From assembly GCA_003416985.1 (NCBI GenBank), contig QVIN01000006.1:434001-498000 (forward strand): DNA of 64,000 bases. Direction: 5' to 3'. The notes beneath the pieces are model-generated. The model searched no databases and had not been told where the DNA came from. It was given only the letters and a program-made list of their open reading frames with translations. The DNA comes from Duganella sp. BJB480. GTDB lineage: Bacteria; Pseudomonadota; Gammaproteobacteria; Burkholderiales; Burkholderiaceae_D. Made by a program: the position numbers and the translations under genes. Numbering within the stretch: position 1 is the stretch's first letter; every line of letters begins with the position of its first letter. Of this stretch, positions 1 through 9,400 are shown one piece after another.

Positions 1-595
1 CGCCGCTCAGGTGGCCGTAGCGGTCGTTGATGTCCTTGAAATTGTCGATGTCGAAGATCAGCACCGAGGCCGGCGTCCGGTAGCGGGCGTGCAGGCCGTG
101 GCTGTCGTTGAGCGCCTGCATCAGCTTGCGACGGTTGGCCAGGCCGGTCAGCGCGTCGGTCTCGCTCTGCATGCGCAGCAAGGCCTCCAGCTTTTTGCTG
201 GTGGTGATATTGCTCGCCACCCACAGCACGGCGTCCTCGCCATCCACCTGGTAGTCCAGCGCCTGCGCGCGGCCTTCGAACCAGATCGTGTCGTCGGGCC
301 CGTCGCCTTCCAGGCCTTTCACATCCTTGCGGTCCAGCCGGTACTCGACCACGTGCAGGCCGCGCTTGGCCAGCGCGACGGAGATCTGCGCCAGGAACCA
401 GGCGGTCTTCTCGGCGTTGAGGACGTCGCCGATGCGCTTGCCGACCAATGAGCTGCCGTCGTGGTAGTAGCGCGCGTCCGTGCCGCCGAACAGGGCGGCG
501 TATTTGCCGCTGCGCGTGAAGATAAATGCCGGGTCCGGCAGCGCGGCAAGTAGCGATGCGATCTGTTCGGTCGTGAAGAGAGACAGGTCTGTCAT
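1..595 (-). CDS. PAS-GGDEF diguanylate cyclase, C-terminus cut by window edge
   Basis: The reading frame starts at an ATG at 595 (product begins MTDLSLFTTEQIASLL) and runs off the left edge after about 198 codons. Residues about 10-130 look like a PAS-type sensor domain. From about residue 145 the characteristic opening of a GGDEF domain is visible (SETDALTGLANRRKLM, then FDIDNFKDINDRYGHLSG). The catalytic GGDEF motif itself would lie beyond the edge, so activity cannot be judged. Known role of the family is synthesis of cyclic di-GMP from two GTP. No membrane segment is seen in the visible part, so the protein is probably cytosolic. Confidence 0.85.
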   Translation of the reverse strand, partial: MTDLSLFTTEQIASLLAALPDPAFIFTRSGKYAALFGGTDARYYHDGSSLVGKRIGDVLNAEKTAWFLAQISVALAKRGLHVVEYRLDRKDVKGLEGDGPDDTIWFEGRAQALDYQVDGEDAVLWVASNITTSKKLEALLRMQSETDALTGLANRRKLMQALNDSHGLHARYRTPASVLIFDIDNFKDINDRYGHLSG

Positions 596-693
596 CCGAT
601 AGCGTTGTTCCAGTTGTTGAGTTTCCACTAATGTACCGTACTTTCGTCCAAGACAACGTTAACGGTGCGCCAATGGAAAACTTGACCGATTAT

Positions 694-1482
694 CTATTTT
701 TCAGCGAAAAAAGATGTCGGCGTGCTGCCGAAGGTCTTCTTGAACATGGCCGAGAAGGCCGACTGGCTGGCATAGCCGAGCTGCGCCGCCACCTGCGACA
801 GCGGCACGCCGCGCGCGATCAGCGGCGCCGCATGGGCCAGCCGCACGTGCTGGCGCCACTGGCTGAAGCTCATGCCCAGCTCGCGCTCGAACAGGCGCGT
901 CAGCGTGCGCTCGGAGGCGCCCACGCGGCCGGCCCAGGCTTCCAGCGTCAGCTCGGCGCCGGGATCGGCGATCAGCGCGTCGCACAGTGTTTTCAGGCGC
1001 TTGTCGTGCGGCAGCGGCACGCGCAGCGGACGGGCGGCGCAGCGCGGCAGCTCGTCCAGGATCATCTCGGACAGCAGATGCTCACGGTTGGACTGCTCGT
1101 CCTGGTCGTGCTGCTCCAGCGTGGCCAGCAGCTCGCGCAGCAGGCTGGACACCTCCACCACCTTGCAGGCTTCGGGAAAGGGCGAGCGGCTGGCGTGCAC
1201 GCACAGCGGACGCAGCCGGATCGGCTCCAGCACCGTGACCGCGTGCTCGACCTCCGGCGCGATCCAGATGGCGCGCTGTGGCGGCACGATCCAGCTGCTG
1301 TGGTTGGCCGTCACGCGCATCACGCCCTGCATTGCATAGGTGAACTGGCCCCACGGGTGGTGGTGGGGCAGCAGCACGGCGTCGGTTGGCAGGTCGCGGC
1401 CGGACATGGTCAGCGGCCGGTCGGCGGTGGGGAAGTTGCAATTCCAGTTGAATTGCGTGTGCGTGAGGACGCGGATAGCCAT
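694..1482 (-). CDS. AraC-family regulator with N-terminal cupin (NimR-like)
   Basis: A 262-residue protein with an N-terminal cupin sensor domain (HHHPWGQFTYAMQG at about 40-53) and a C-terminal double helix-turn-helix (about 160-262; second helix region QLGYASQSAFSAMFKKTFG). It is divergent from the MFS transporter at 1577, with 94 bp between the start codons. This arrangement is typical of a regulator controlling an efflux pump, and the nimR-nimT pair (2-nitroimidazole resistance) is the closest known layout. Length and domain order fit the single-cupin AraC subgroup. The DNA target and inducer cannot be read from the sequence. Confidence 0.85.
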   Translation of the reverse strand: MAIRVLTHTQFNWNCNFPTADRPLTMSGRDLPTDAVLLPHHHPWGQFTYAMQGVMRVTANHSSWIVPPQRAIWIAPEVEHAVTVLEPIRLRPLCVHASRSPFPEACKVVEVSSLLRELLATLEQHDQDEQSNREHLLSEMILDELPRCAARPLRVPLPHDKRLKTLCDALIADPGAELTLEAWAGRVGASERTLTRLFERELGMSFSQWRQHVRLAHAAPLIARGVPLSQVAAQLGYASQSAFSAMFKKTFGSTPTSFFAEK

Positions 1483-1576
1483 GGCGGATATGCGACAAAT
1501 GTTGACGCACTATCTTAAATCAGACTGGCGGCAAGTGCTTACACTATGCTTTCTTTTTTTGAAACAGGGAGGCAGT

Positions 1577-2806
1577 ATGAACGATACATCCTTGCTGCGG
1601 CAGGACGCCAGGATCATCGGCCTGGTCGGGCTGGCGCACGGCACTTCGCACTTTTATCACGTGATCCTGGCGGCGCTGATTCCGTGGCTGAAGCCGGAAT
1701 TCCAGCTCAGCTACGCCGAGCTGGGCCTGCTGATGACGGTGTTCTTCACCGTGTCCGGCGTGGGGCAGGCGATGGCCGGCTTCGTTGTCGACCGCTACAG
1801 CGCGCGCACGGTGCTGTTCGGCGGCATCGCGCTGCTGGGCTTGTCTGCGGTGATGCTGTCCAGCGCGCACAGCTACGCGCAGCTGATGCTGGGCGCCTTC
1901 CTGGCGGGCTGCGGCAACAGCGTGTTCCATCCGGCCGACTACACGCTGCTCAACCAGCGGGTGTCCAAGGCGCGGCTGGCGCACGGTTTTTCGGTGCACG
2001 GCATCAGCGGCAATATCGGCTGGGCGCTGTCGCCCTTGTTCCTGACCTTCGTGGCCAGCCGCACCGACTGGCGCACGGCGCTGCTGAGCGCGGCCCTGTT
2101 GCCGCTGGCGGTGCTGGCGCTGCTGGTCTGGAACCGCCATGCCTTGCGTCCCGAGCCGGCGCCGGTGCCGACGGCCGCGGCGGCCGCGGCCGCGGCGGGC
2201 AAGGGCGGCGCGCTCGGCTTCCTGCGGCTGCAGGTGGTGTGGATGTGCTTTGCCTTCTTCCTGATCTCGGCGGTGGCGCTGGCCGGCATCCAGAGTTTCG
2301 CGGCCACCAGCCTGGTCAGCCTGTATGGCATGTCGCTGGCCTGGGCCACCACGGCCTACACCGCCTATATGATCGCCTCGGCGGTGGGCATGCTGTACGG
2401 CGGCTTCCTGGGCGCGGGCAGCCGCCACCACGACCGCATCATCATGCTGGCGTTCGGCTCGGCGGCGCTGATGGCGCTGCTGCTGGCGGCGGCCGTGGTG
2501 CCGGCCTGGATGGCGGTCGTCCTGATGGGGGCGATCGGCCTGGTGACCGGCATCTCGGGGCCGTCGCGCGACCTGCTGATACGCGGCGCGGCGCCGGCCA
2601 ACGCCACCGGCCGCGTGTTCGGCGTCGTGTATTCCGGCCTGGACAGTGGCCTGGCGCTGGGCCCGCTGCTGTTCGGCGCGCTGATGGACGCCAACCATCC
2701 GTCCGGCGTGTTCATCGGCATCGCCGTGTTCCAGGCGCTGGTGATCCTGACCACGCTGGGCGTGGGCAGCAAGACGCGCGTGGTGGCCGTGCCGAAAACA
2801 GCATAG
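1577..2806 (+). CDS. MFS efflux transporter
   Basis: A 409-residue, strongly hydrophobic protein with about twelve membrane segments and a short charged loop after the first half (an Ala-rich stretch at about residues 195-212 forms the central linker). The start at 1577 is chosen because it has GGGAGG just upstream and gives the expected MFS N-terminus. The HGTSHFYHVILAALIPWL opening and the conserved FHPADY segment resemble the fosmidomycin-resistance (Fsr)/CynX-like branch of the superfamily. It is divergent from an AraC regulator that probably controls it. The substrate is unknown. Confidence 0.82.
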   Translation: MNDTSLLRQDARIIGLVGLAHGTSHFYHVILAALIPWLKPEFQLSYAELGLLMTVFFTVSGVGQAMAGFVVDRYSARTVLFGGIALLGLSAVMLSSAHSYAQLMLGAFLAGCGNSVFHPADYTLLNQRVSKARLAHGFSVHGISGNIGWALSPLFLTFVASRTDWRTALLSAALLPLAVLALLVWNRHALRPEPAPVPTAAAAAAAAGKGGALGFLRLQVVWMCFAFFLISAVALAGIQSFAATSLVSLYGMSLAWATTAYTAYMIASAVGMLYGGFLGAGSRHHDRIIMLAFGSAALMALLLAAAVVPAWMAVVLMGAIGLVTGISGPSRDLLIRGAAPANATGRVFGVVYSGLDSGLALGPLLFGALMDANHPSGVFIGIAVFQALVILTTLGVGSKTRVVAVPKTA

Positions 2807-2839
2807 AATCGTTGCTACCTTTAACAACTGCGCGGGACG

Positions 2840-3337
2840 ATGATGAGCTTTGCAACCACCGATTTATGCGACGACAACGCCAATCTGCTGGAGGACGGCC
2901 GCCTGGCCGTGCTGCCGCCGGTCTTCCGCCACTTCGGCAGGCAGATGCGCTTTTCCGGCCGCGTGACCACCCTCAAGGTGCATGAGGACAATGCGCTGGT
3001 GCGCTCGGTGCTGGAAACCCAGGGCGGCGGCAACGTGCTGGTGATCGACGGTGGCGGCAGCCTACGCCGCGCGCTGGTCGGTGGACAGCTCGGCCTGCTG
3101 GCCCAGGACAACGGCTGGGCCGGCATCATCGTCGACGGTTGCATCCGCGACACCGACGAGATCAATTCCTGCGAGATCGGCGTGCGCGCGCTGGGCGCCC
3201 ATCCGCAAAAAAGCAGCAAGAAGGGCGCCGGCGAACGCAATGTGCGGGTGCACGTCCAGGGCGTGCCGGTGCAGCCCGGCGACTGGATCTATGCCGATGC
3301 CGACGGCATCCTGGTGGCGCAGCAGATGCTTGCCTGA
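2840..3337 (+). CDS. RraA-family protein, probable HMG aldolase / oxaloacetate decarboxylase
   Basis: A 165-residue protein of the RraA fold, usual length for the family. It contains VIDGGGSLRRALVGGQLGLL and GIIVDGCIRDTDEI. The spacing G-X20-R-D-X2-E is complete. In established work this motif marks RraA-like proteins with 4-hydroxy-4-methyl-2-oxoglutarate aldolase and oxaloacetate decarboxylase activity, and the E. coli RNase E regulator RraA lacks the RD pair. I therefore infer an aldolase rather than a pure RNase E inhibitor. It lies 33 bp after the MFS gene, and co-transcription is possible but not shown. The start could be at the first or second of two consecutive ATG codons. Confidence 0.8.
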   Translation: MMSFATTDLCDDNANLLEDGRLAVLPPVFRHFGRQMRFSGRVTTLKVHEDNALVRSVLETQGGGNVLVIDGGGSLRRALVGGQLGLLAQDNGWAGIIVDGCIRDTDEINSCEIGVRALGAHPQKSSKKGAGERNVRVHVQGVPVQPGDWIYADADGILVAQQMLA

Positions 3338-3462
3338 GTGAATTTCCAAAATGGAAACTTCTGTGGTGTTTTCGCAATAATAGATTGACTATAGTGCGTT
3401 TGCGTGCAAATATTGCAATATATTAATCTTTAGTGCTTGGCGCCACATTGCAGGAGTTCTCC

Positions 3463-4065
3463 ATGAAAAAACTTACGTTTGCTGTGCTGTGCGCGCTTGC
3501 CGGCCTGTCCGCCCATGCCGCGCAGGTGACCTCGCTGCCAGGCGGAGTGGTCTTGACGATGCCGGAGCTTGGTTATTTCGGCTCCGGTCCTCTGAACCTG
3601 GCGCCAGGCGTGGACTGGAGCAGCGCTTATGGCGACTCGGTCTTCGGTTATAGCGGCGCCTACGGCTTTGCCGACAATGGTATGTGGAAGGGCCTGACGA
3701 TGGCCGGCACCAACGATCAAGTCAGTACCATGACGTTGGCGTTTAGCCAGGCGGTCGCCGGCGTAGGCGCGTTCTTCAATTATTCGCCGCGGTATTTCGG
3801 CCCGGCGACGATCGCGGTCTACGATGCGAACCATACCCTGATCGAATCGACCACCTTGACCTTTATCACCGATGGCGGCCTGAACCAGGGCGAATTCCAC
3901 GGCTTCCTGGAGCATTCGCCGTCGATCAGCTACTTCTCGATGACCGGCGCCTACATCGGTGCGGCCAATTTCGCGGTGCAGGCCGTTCCCGAGCCGGGAA
4001 CCTATGCCATGCTGGTGGCCGGCCTGGGCCTGCTCGGCATTGCCGCCCGCCGCCGCCAAGCCTGA
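3463..4065 (+). CDS. PEP-CTERM sorting domain protein
   Basis: A 200-residue secreted protein. The N-terminus (MKKLTFAVLCALAGLSAHA) is a signal peptide, and the start at 3463 is supported by CAGGAG 8 bases upstream. The C-terminus has the PEP-CTERM sorting signal: VPEPGTYAMLV, a short hydrophobic helix, then the basic tail ARRRQA. The family is known to be processed by exosortase (EpsH/XrtA) and anchored or released with exopolysaccharide. The middle part has no recognised domain. No exosortase gene lies in this window. A strong terminator follows at 4088, so it is probably monocistronic. Confidence 0.88.
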   Translation: MKKLTFAVLCALAGLSAHAAQVTSLPGGVVLTMPELGYFGSGPLNLAPGVDWSSAYGDSVFGYSGAYGFADNGMWKGLTMAGTNDQVSTMTLAFSQAVAGVGAFFNYSPRYFGPATIAVYDANHTLIESTTLTFITDGGLNQGEFHGFLEHSPSISYFSMTGAYIGAANFAVQAVPEPGTYAMLVAGLGLLGIAARRRQA

Positions 4066-4087
4066 CGCTGCCCCTGCATTTCCCTGA

Positions 4088-4121
4088 CACCCCGTAAGCC
4101 ACGCGGCTTGCGGGGTGTTTT
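4088..4121 (+). terminator. rho-independent terminator of the PEP-CTERM gene
   Basis: A 13-bp stem (CACCCCGTAAGCC against GGCTTGCGGGGTG, with one G-T pair) and a 4-base loop are followed by TTTT. It lies 23 bp after the stop codon at 4065. Confidence 0.85.
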
Positions 4122-4301
4122 CATTTCAAAGCCGCGATTTTTCATCTGGCGAGGCTTCCGTTTCACATCGCGGAAAGATCTGGGCCTGGCCGGTCTTTTT
4201 CTCTTCCATTTCAAGAAATTCCATTCCGTATCATGGGAATTGACGGCTATCTAGTTGATTCATATGAATTTATATTTGGTTATATGTCTTATATAAGACT
4301 A

Positions 4302-4330
4302 TTGGTGCGTGGCACAAAAGCGGCTACTAT
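4302..4330 (+). promoter_or_regulatory. candidate sigma-70 promoter of aceA
   Basis: TTGGTG at 4302-4307 and TACTAT at 4325-4330 are separated by 17 bp, 38 bp upstream of the aceA start. The gene-free stretch 4066-4367 contains the terminator at 4088, then this promoter preceded by a markedly AT-rich tract (about 4240-4300) that could hold activator sites. I see no other gene there. Confidence 0.6.
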
Positions 4331-4367
4331 TTATTCAACGGATTTCGTTTTTAAATAGGAGAACATC

Positions 4368-5663
<1,296 letters not shown>

Positions 5664-5673
5664 ACGGCCTGAA

Positions 5674-5700
5674 GCGGCGGGGCAGGCCGGCCCCCGCCGC
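5674..5700. terminator. GC-rich hairpin between convergent genes
   Basis: A perfect 9-bp inverted repeat (GCGGCGGGG / CCCCGCCGC) with a 9-base loop sits in the 48 bp between aceA and the convergent small gene ending at 5712. There is no T-run on either strand, so termination is inferred from position only. Confidence 0.45.
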
Positions 5701-5711
5701 GATCGCCTGCC

Positions 5712-5936
5712 TCAAGGCTTGGCAAGATGCTGCTGCAGATGCTGGTTCAGACGATTTTGGAAGTCGTCCAGGTCGTTGATGGTGGCCAGGTCGTCGTCGA
5801 CCTCCACCATGTGGGTCACGTGGCCGGGGCCGAACGACACGCTGGCCTCCACGCTGCCCTGTTTATCCGACAGGGAATGTCCCTGCACCGCGCCCAGGAT
5901 GTTGTTCTGGTCGTCCGTAATGATGGTCATTTTCAT
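5712..5936 (-). CDS. small acidic protein of unknown function
   Basis: A 74-residue protein not recognised as any family. It starts MKMTIITDDQNNILGAVQGH, is acidic in the middle (EVDDDLATINDLDD) and ends in a Gln/His-rich helix (LNQHLQQHL). No signal peptide or membrane segment is visible. Its ATG overlaps the stop of the upstream gene (ATGA at 5933-5936), and the GGAGG for its start lies inside that gene. Translation of the two is therefore very likely coupled. GC and codon use match the surroundings. Confidence 0.65.
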   Translation of the reverse strand: MKMTIITDDQNNILGAVQGHSLSDKQGSVEASVSFGPGHVTHMVEVDDDLATINDLDDFQNRLNQHLQQHLAKP

Positions 5937-6190
5937 GACATGCCTCCGCCTTGCAGGTTGTGAAAGGCGCCGCCTATGCCCTGGTTGTGGATCTGGACGA
6001 AATAGGTGGCGTTGCCGTTGTTTTCCTTGCGCTTGCTTTGCTGGTCCGCCATGTGGATGGCGCCCAGGTTGGGGGCCTTGACGTCGGCCGTGGCGAACTG
6101 CGTGCCGTGGTCGACGCCATAGGTGTAGCTCCAGTACGCCGTCTGCCCCGGCGCCAGGTAGGTGAGCGGACCTACGTTGTTGAATGCCAT
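5933..6190 (-). CDS. small protein of unknown function, coupled to the downstream gene
   Basis: An 85-residue product from the ATG at 6190 (MAFNNVGPLTYLAPGQ). This start is preferred over the ATG at 6202 because GGAGG lies 5 bases upstream of it. The sequence is rich in Gly, Asn and aromatic residues (TAYWSYTYG, TYFVQIHNQGIGGAFHNL) and looks like a small beta-rich domain. It has no signal peptide. I do not recognise a family. The stop overlaps the next start by ATGA. The two genes form a two-gene unit divergent from rlmJ. Confidence 0.65.
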   Translation of the reverse strand: MAFNNVGPLTYLAPGQTAYWSYTYGVDHGTQFATADVKAPNLGAIHMADQQSKRKENNGNATYFVQIHNQGIGGAFHNLQGGGMS

Positions 6191-6364
6191 GATGTCCTCC
6201 ATGAAAGTACGCCGCGCCAGCGGATGCGGCCCGGCTACACCATCTTAGTCAGCACGGCGGGGCTCGCTTTGATGCAAACGATATGGGCGCTTTTTTGGTC
6301 GGCGCGGCTTTCTAGTGGATAATGCGGGATTGTTCCGCACCATCTAATTGAGAGTACCAAGCTT

Positions 6365-7294
6365 ATGTTGAGTTACCGCCACGCCTTTCACGCGGGGAAT
6401 CACGCCGATGTATTGAAGCATTTCGTGACCATCCAGTTGATGCAGTATCTGAACCAGAAAGATACGGCCTACAGCTACATCGACACCCACTCCGGCGCCG
6501 GCGTGTACGCGCTCGACGGCACTTTCGCCTCCAAGAACGCCGAGTACGACACCGGCATCGGCCCGCTGTGGGAGCGCACCGACATGCCCGCGCCGATCAA
6601 GGAATACGTCGACCTGGTCCGCGCCATGAACCCGAGCGGCAAGATGCGCTACTACCCCGGTTCGCCCTACATCGCCGACCAGGTCGCGCGCGAGCAGGAC
6701 CGCCTGCGCCTGTTCGAGCTGCATCCGGCCGATTCCAAGCTGCTGGCCGATAACTTCCGCAAGCTCGAAGAGCACGCCGCGCAGCAGGGCATCCGCCCGA
6801 CCACGCGCGGCAAGCGCGTGCTGATCACCCGCGGCGACGGTTTCCAGGCGTTGAAGTCGCTGCTGCCGCCGCCGTCGCGCCGCGCGCTGGTGCTGATCGA
6901 TCCGCCGTACGAGGACAAGCAGGACTACAAAAAGGTCAAGGACACGCTGGCCGAGGCGCTGGTGCGCTTCCCGACCGGCACCTACGCCGTTTGGTACCCG
7001 CTGCTGCAGCGCATGGAGTCGCGCCAGTTCGCCGACAAGCTCAAGCAGTTGCAGTGCAACGACTGGCTCAACGTGGTGCTGACCACCAACACGCCGATGC
7101 CGGACGGCTTCGGCCTGCACAGCAGCGGCATGTTCATCCTCAATCCGCCGTACACGCTGGAGCCGATGCTCAAGGAAGTCATGCCCTACCTGGTCAAGGT
7201 GCTGGGCAAGGATTCCGGCGCCCGCTTCACGCTGGAAAGCGGAAAGCCGATGGCAACGCGCAACAATGCGGTGCGCCGGCCTGTTTCACGCTAG
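6365..7294 (+). CDS. rlmJ: 23S rRNA (adenine-2030-N6)-methyltransferase RlmJ
   Basis: A 309-residue SAM-dependent methyltransferase. The family N-terminus MLSYRHAFHAGNHADVLKH is intact, followed by the SAM-binding segment and the catalytic N6-adenine motif in LIDPPYEDK at about 180. Known role: methylation of A2030 of 23S rRNA. It is somewhat longer than the E. coli protein (about 280 residues), mainly through a C-terminal extension rich in Arg. It stands alone, divergent from the two unknown small genes at 5712-6190. Confidence 0.93.
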   Translation: MLSYRHAFHAGNHADVLKHFVTIQLMQYLNQKDTAYSYIDTHSGAGVYALDGTFASKNAEYDTGIGPLWERTDMPAPIKEYVDLVRAMNPSGKMRYYPGSPYIADQVAREQDRLRLFELHPADSKLLADNFRKLEEHAAQQGIRPTTRGKRVLITRGDGFQALKSLLPPPSRRALVLIDPPYEDKQDYKKVKDTLAEALVRFPTGTYAVWYPLLQRMESRQFADKLKQLQCNDWLNVVLTTNTPMPDGFGLHSSGMFILNPPYTLEPMLKEVMPYLVKVLGKDSGARFTLESGKPMATRNNAVRRPVSR

Positions 7295-7396
7295 AAAAAC
7301 GTTGTCAGGACGGTACGGAGAGGTATAGTCTGGTAGTTAGCGGGTTGTCGCTTGAGACGGCAGCCCGCATTAGCAGATTGCGAATGGGGGCTTCCC

Positions 7397-8665
7397 ATGA
7401 TGATCGCGCCGCCGACCATGTCGTCCAAGCTAGCCGATAATTTCTTTCTTGCCCGCCAGCCCATCCTCAACCGGGGACAACGGCTGGTCGCGTATGAGCT
7501 GCTGTTCCGCGACGCCCGCACCCGCAACGAGGCCGACGTCACCGACGACGCCGAGGCCACCGCCACCGTGATCGCCCACGCCTCCGAGCTGGGCATGGAG
7601 CATGTGGTGGGCGACCAGATGGCCTTCGTCAACGTCGACGCCATCGGCCTGATGAGCGACTTCATCCGCTTCCTGCCCAACGACAAGGTCATCCTGGAGA
7701 TCCTGGAGACCGTCAAGGCCACGCCGGAAATCCTCGACCGCATACGCGAGCTCAAGCAGGCCGGCTTCAAGTTCGCGCTGGACGACGTGATCGGCCATTC
7801 CGAGGACGTGCAGAAATTCCAGCCGCTGTGTGACGTCATCAAGGTCGACATCAAGGACATGCAGGCCGGCACCTTGCCGGCGCTGGCGCGGGTGTTGAAG
7901 AACCCCAGGCAAAAGCTGCTGGCCGAAAAGGTCGAGACCATCGAAGAGTTCCAGGAGTGCATGGAGCTGGGCTTCGAATACTTCCAGGGCTATTATTTCG
8001 CGCGCCCCGTCATCCTCAGCGGCAAGAAGATCTCGCCGTCGCAGCGTAGCGTGTTGCACCTGCTGGACCTGCTCAACACCGACGCCAGCAGCCACGAGAT
8101 TGAACGCAGCGTCAAGCACGACGCGCTGATCACGCTCAACCTGCTGCGCCTGGTGAACACGCCGGCGGTCGGCGCGCGCTACCGCATCAACTCGGTCGGC
8201 CACGCGCTGATGGTGCTGGGACGGCGCCAACTGAAGCGCTGGCTGCAGATCCTGTTGTACGTGAAGACCGGCAGCGCCCAGGAATTCACATCGCCGCTGC
8301 TGCAGCTGGCCACCACGCGCGGCAAGACCATGGAGCTGATGGTCGAGCACCTGCGGCCGGGCCAGCGCGTCAGCGCCGACATCGGCTTCACGGTGGGGGT
8401 GATGTCGCTGATGGACACGCTGTTCTCCATCCACATGCGCGACGTGCTGGAAAGCGTGAACGTGCTCGACGAGGTGCGCGCCGCGCTGCTGCACCGCAGC
8501 GGCGACTACGGCAGCATGCTCAACCTGATCGAGCACATCGAGCGCGACCGCGACGGCAAGCAACTGGCGCAGCTGCTGCACCAGCTGGCGTTGACGCCGG
8601 CCGAACTGTACGATATCCAGCTGGCCGCGATCGAGTGGGTGACCGAGTACACGCGCGGCGTCTGA
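7397..8665 (+). CDS. EAL-HDOD signalling protein (YuxH type)
   Basis: A 422-residue protein. Residues about 10-200 form an EAL-like domain in which the catalytic EAL motif is replaced (YELLFRD) and the metal-binding DDFGTG segment is degenerate (FALDDVIGH), so phosphodiesterase activity is unlikely. Residues about 210-400 form an HDOD domain. Such proteins are known as c-di-GMP-pathway or general signalling adaptors. The ATG at 7397 is chosen over an upstream TTG at 7352; GGGGG lies 8 bases upstream. It ends one base before the convergent methyltransferase gene. Confidence 0.85.
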   Translation: MMIAPPTMSSKLADNFFLARQPILNRGQRLVAYELLFRDARTRNEADVTDDAEATATVIAHASELGMEHVVGDQMAFVNVDAIGLMSDFIRFLPNDKVILEILETVKATPEILDRIRELKQAGFKFALDDVIGHSEDVQKFQPLCDVIKVDIKDMQAGTLPALARVLKNPRQKLLAEKVETIEEFQECMELGFEYFQGYYFARPVILSGKKISPSQRSVLHLLDLLNTDASSHEIERSVKHDALITLNLLRLVNTPAVGARYRINSVGHALMVLGRRQLKRWLQILLYVKTGSAQEFTSPLLQLATTRGKTMELMVEHLRPGQRVSADIGFTVGVMSLMDTLFSIHMRDVLESVNVLDEVRAALLHRSGDYGSMLNLIEHIERDRDGKQLAQLLHQLALTPAELYDIQLAAIEWVTEYTRGV

Positions 8666-8666
8666 G

Positions 8667-9392
8667 TTACTGGCCCAGCAGCAGGAACACGGTCGGCTTC
8701 TTGTGGAAGTCCGGCGCCTTCGCGCTCTTCCATTGCGCCGCGCTCATGGTGCGGATGGTTTCCGACGGCAGGCTCAGGTCGGTCGCCACGCACAGCAGCG
8801 TGCCGGGCGCGCAGGCCGCCACCAGCGCCTCCAGCATGGCGGCGTTGCGGTAGGGCGTCTCGATGAACAGCTGCGTCTGCTTTTCCTTGCGCGAGCGCTG
8901 TTCCAGTTCCTTGATGCGGGTGGCGCGCTGCGCCGCGTCGGTCGGCAGGTAGCCGTTGAAGGCGAAGCTCTGGCCGTTCAGGCCGCTCGCCATCACGGCC
9001 AGCAGCAGCGACGACGGCCCCACCAGCGGCCGCACCGGGATGTTGTGCCGGTGCGCCAGCCGCACCAGGTCGGCGCCGGGATCGGCCACCGCCGGCACGC
9101 CGGCTTCCGACACCAGTCCGCCGTCCCGGCCGGCCAGCAGCGGCGCCAACAGGCCCGCCAGCGCGGCCGCCGGGGTGTTGACGTTCAGCTCGGAGATGGT
9201 GATCTCCTGCAGCGGCTTGGCCAGCGGATGGTTGGCGTTGACCAGCTTGAGGAAGGCGCGCGCCGTCTTGGCGTTCTCGGCGACGAAGTAATCCAGCTGC
9301 GAGGTGATTTGCTGCACCTGTTCGGGCAGCACGGAGGAGAGCGCTTCAGTCTCGCCCAGGGTGTTCGGTATTAAAAAGAGGGTGCCGGTCAT
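8667..9392 (-). CDS. SAM-dependent methyltransferase, tetrapyrrole-methylase fold (RsmI-related)
   Basis: A 241-residue protein of the tetrapyrrole (corrin/porphyrin) methylase superfamily. MTGTLFLIPNTLGE, then GGLVSEAGVPAVADPGADLV and VGPSSLLLAVMASG, are the SAM-pocket loops shared with RsmI, the 16S rRNA C1402 2'-O-methyltransferase. It is shorter than RsmI and starts differently, so it is the RsmI-like paralogue found beside maf in Burkholderiales rather than RsmI itself. The target is unknown. The upstream maf gene is 8 bp away, so the two are probably co-transcribed. Confidence 0.85.
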   Translation of the reverse strand: MTGTLFLIPNTLGETEALSSVLPEQVQQITSQLDYFVAENAKTARAFLKLVNANHPLAKPLQEITISELNVNTPAAALAGLLAPLLAGRDGGLVSEAGVPAVADPGADLVRLAHRHNIPVRPLVGPSSLLLAVMASGLNGQSFAFNGYLPTDAAQRATRIKELEQRSRKEKQTQLFIETPYRNAAMLEALVAACAPGTLLCVATDLSLPSETIRTMSAAQWKSAKAPDFHKKPTVFLLLGQ

Positions 9393-9400
9393 AAAAACAG

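Noticed and set aside
3343..3357. TTTCCAAAATGGAAA after the RraA gene as a terminator
   Set aside because: A 6-bp AT-rich stem without an immediate T-run is too weak.
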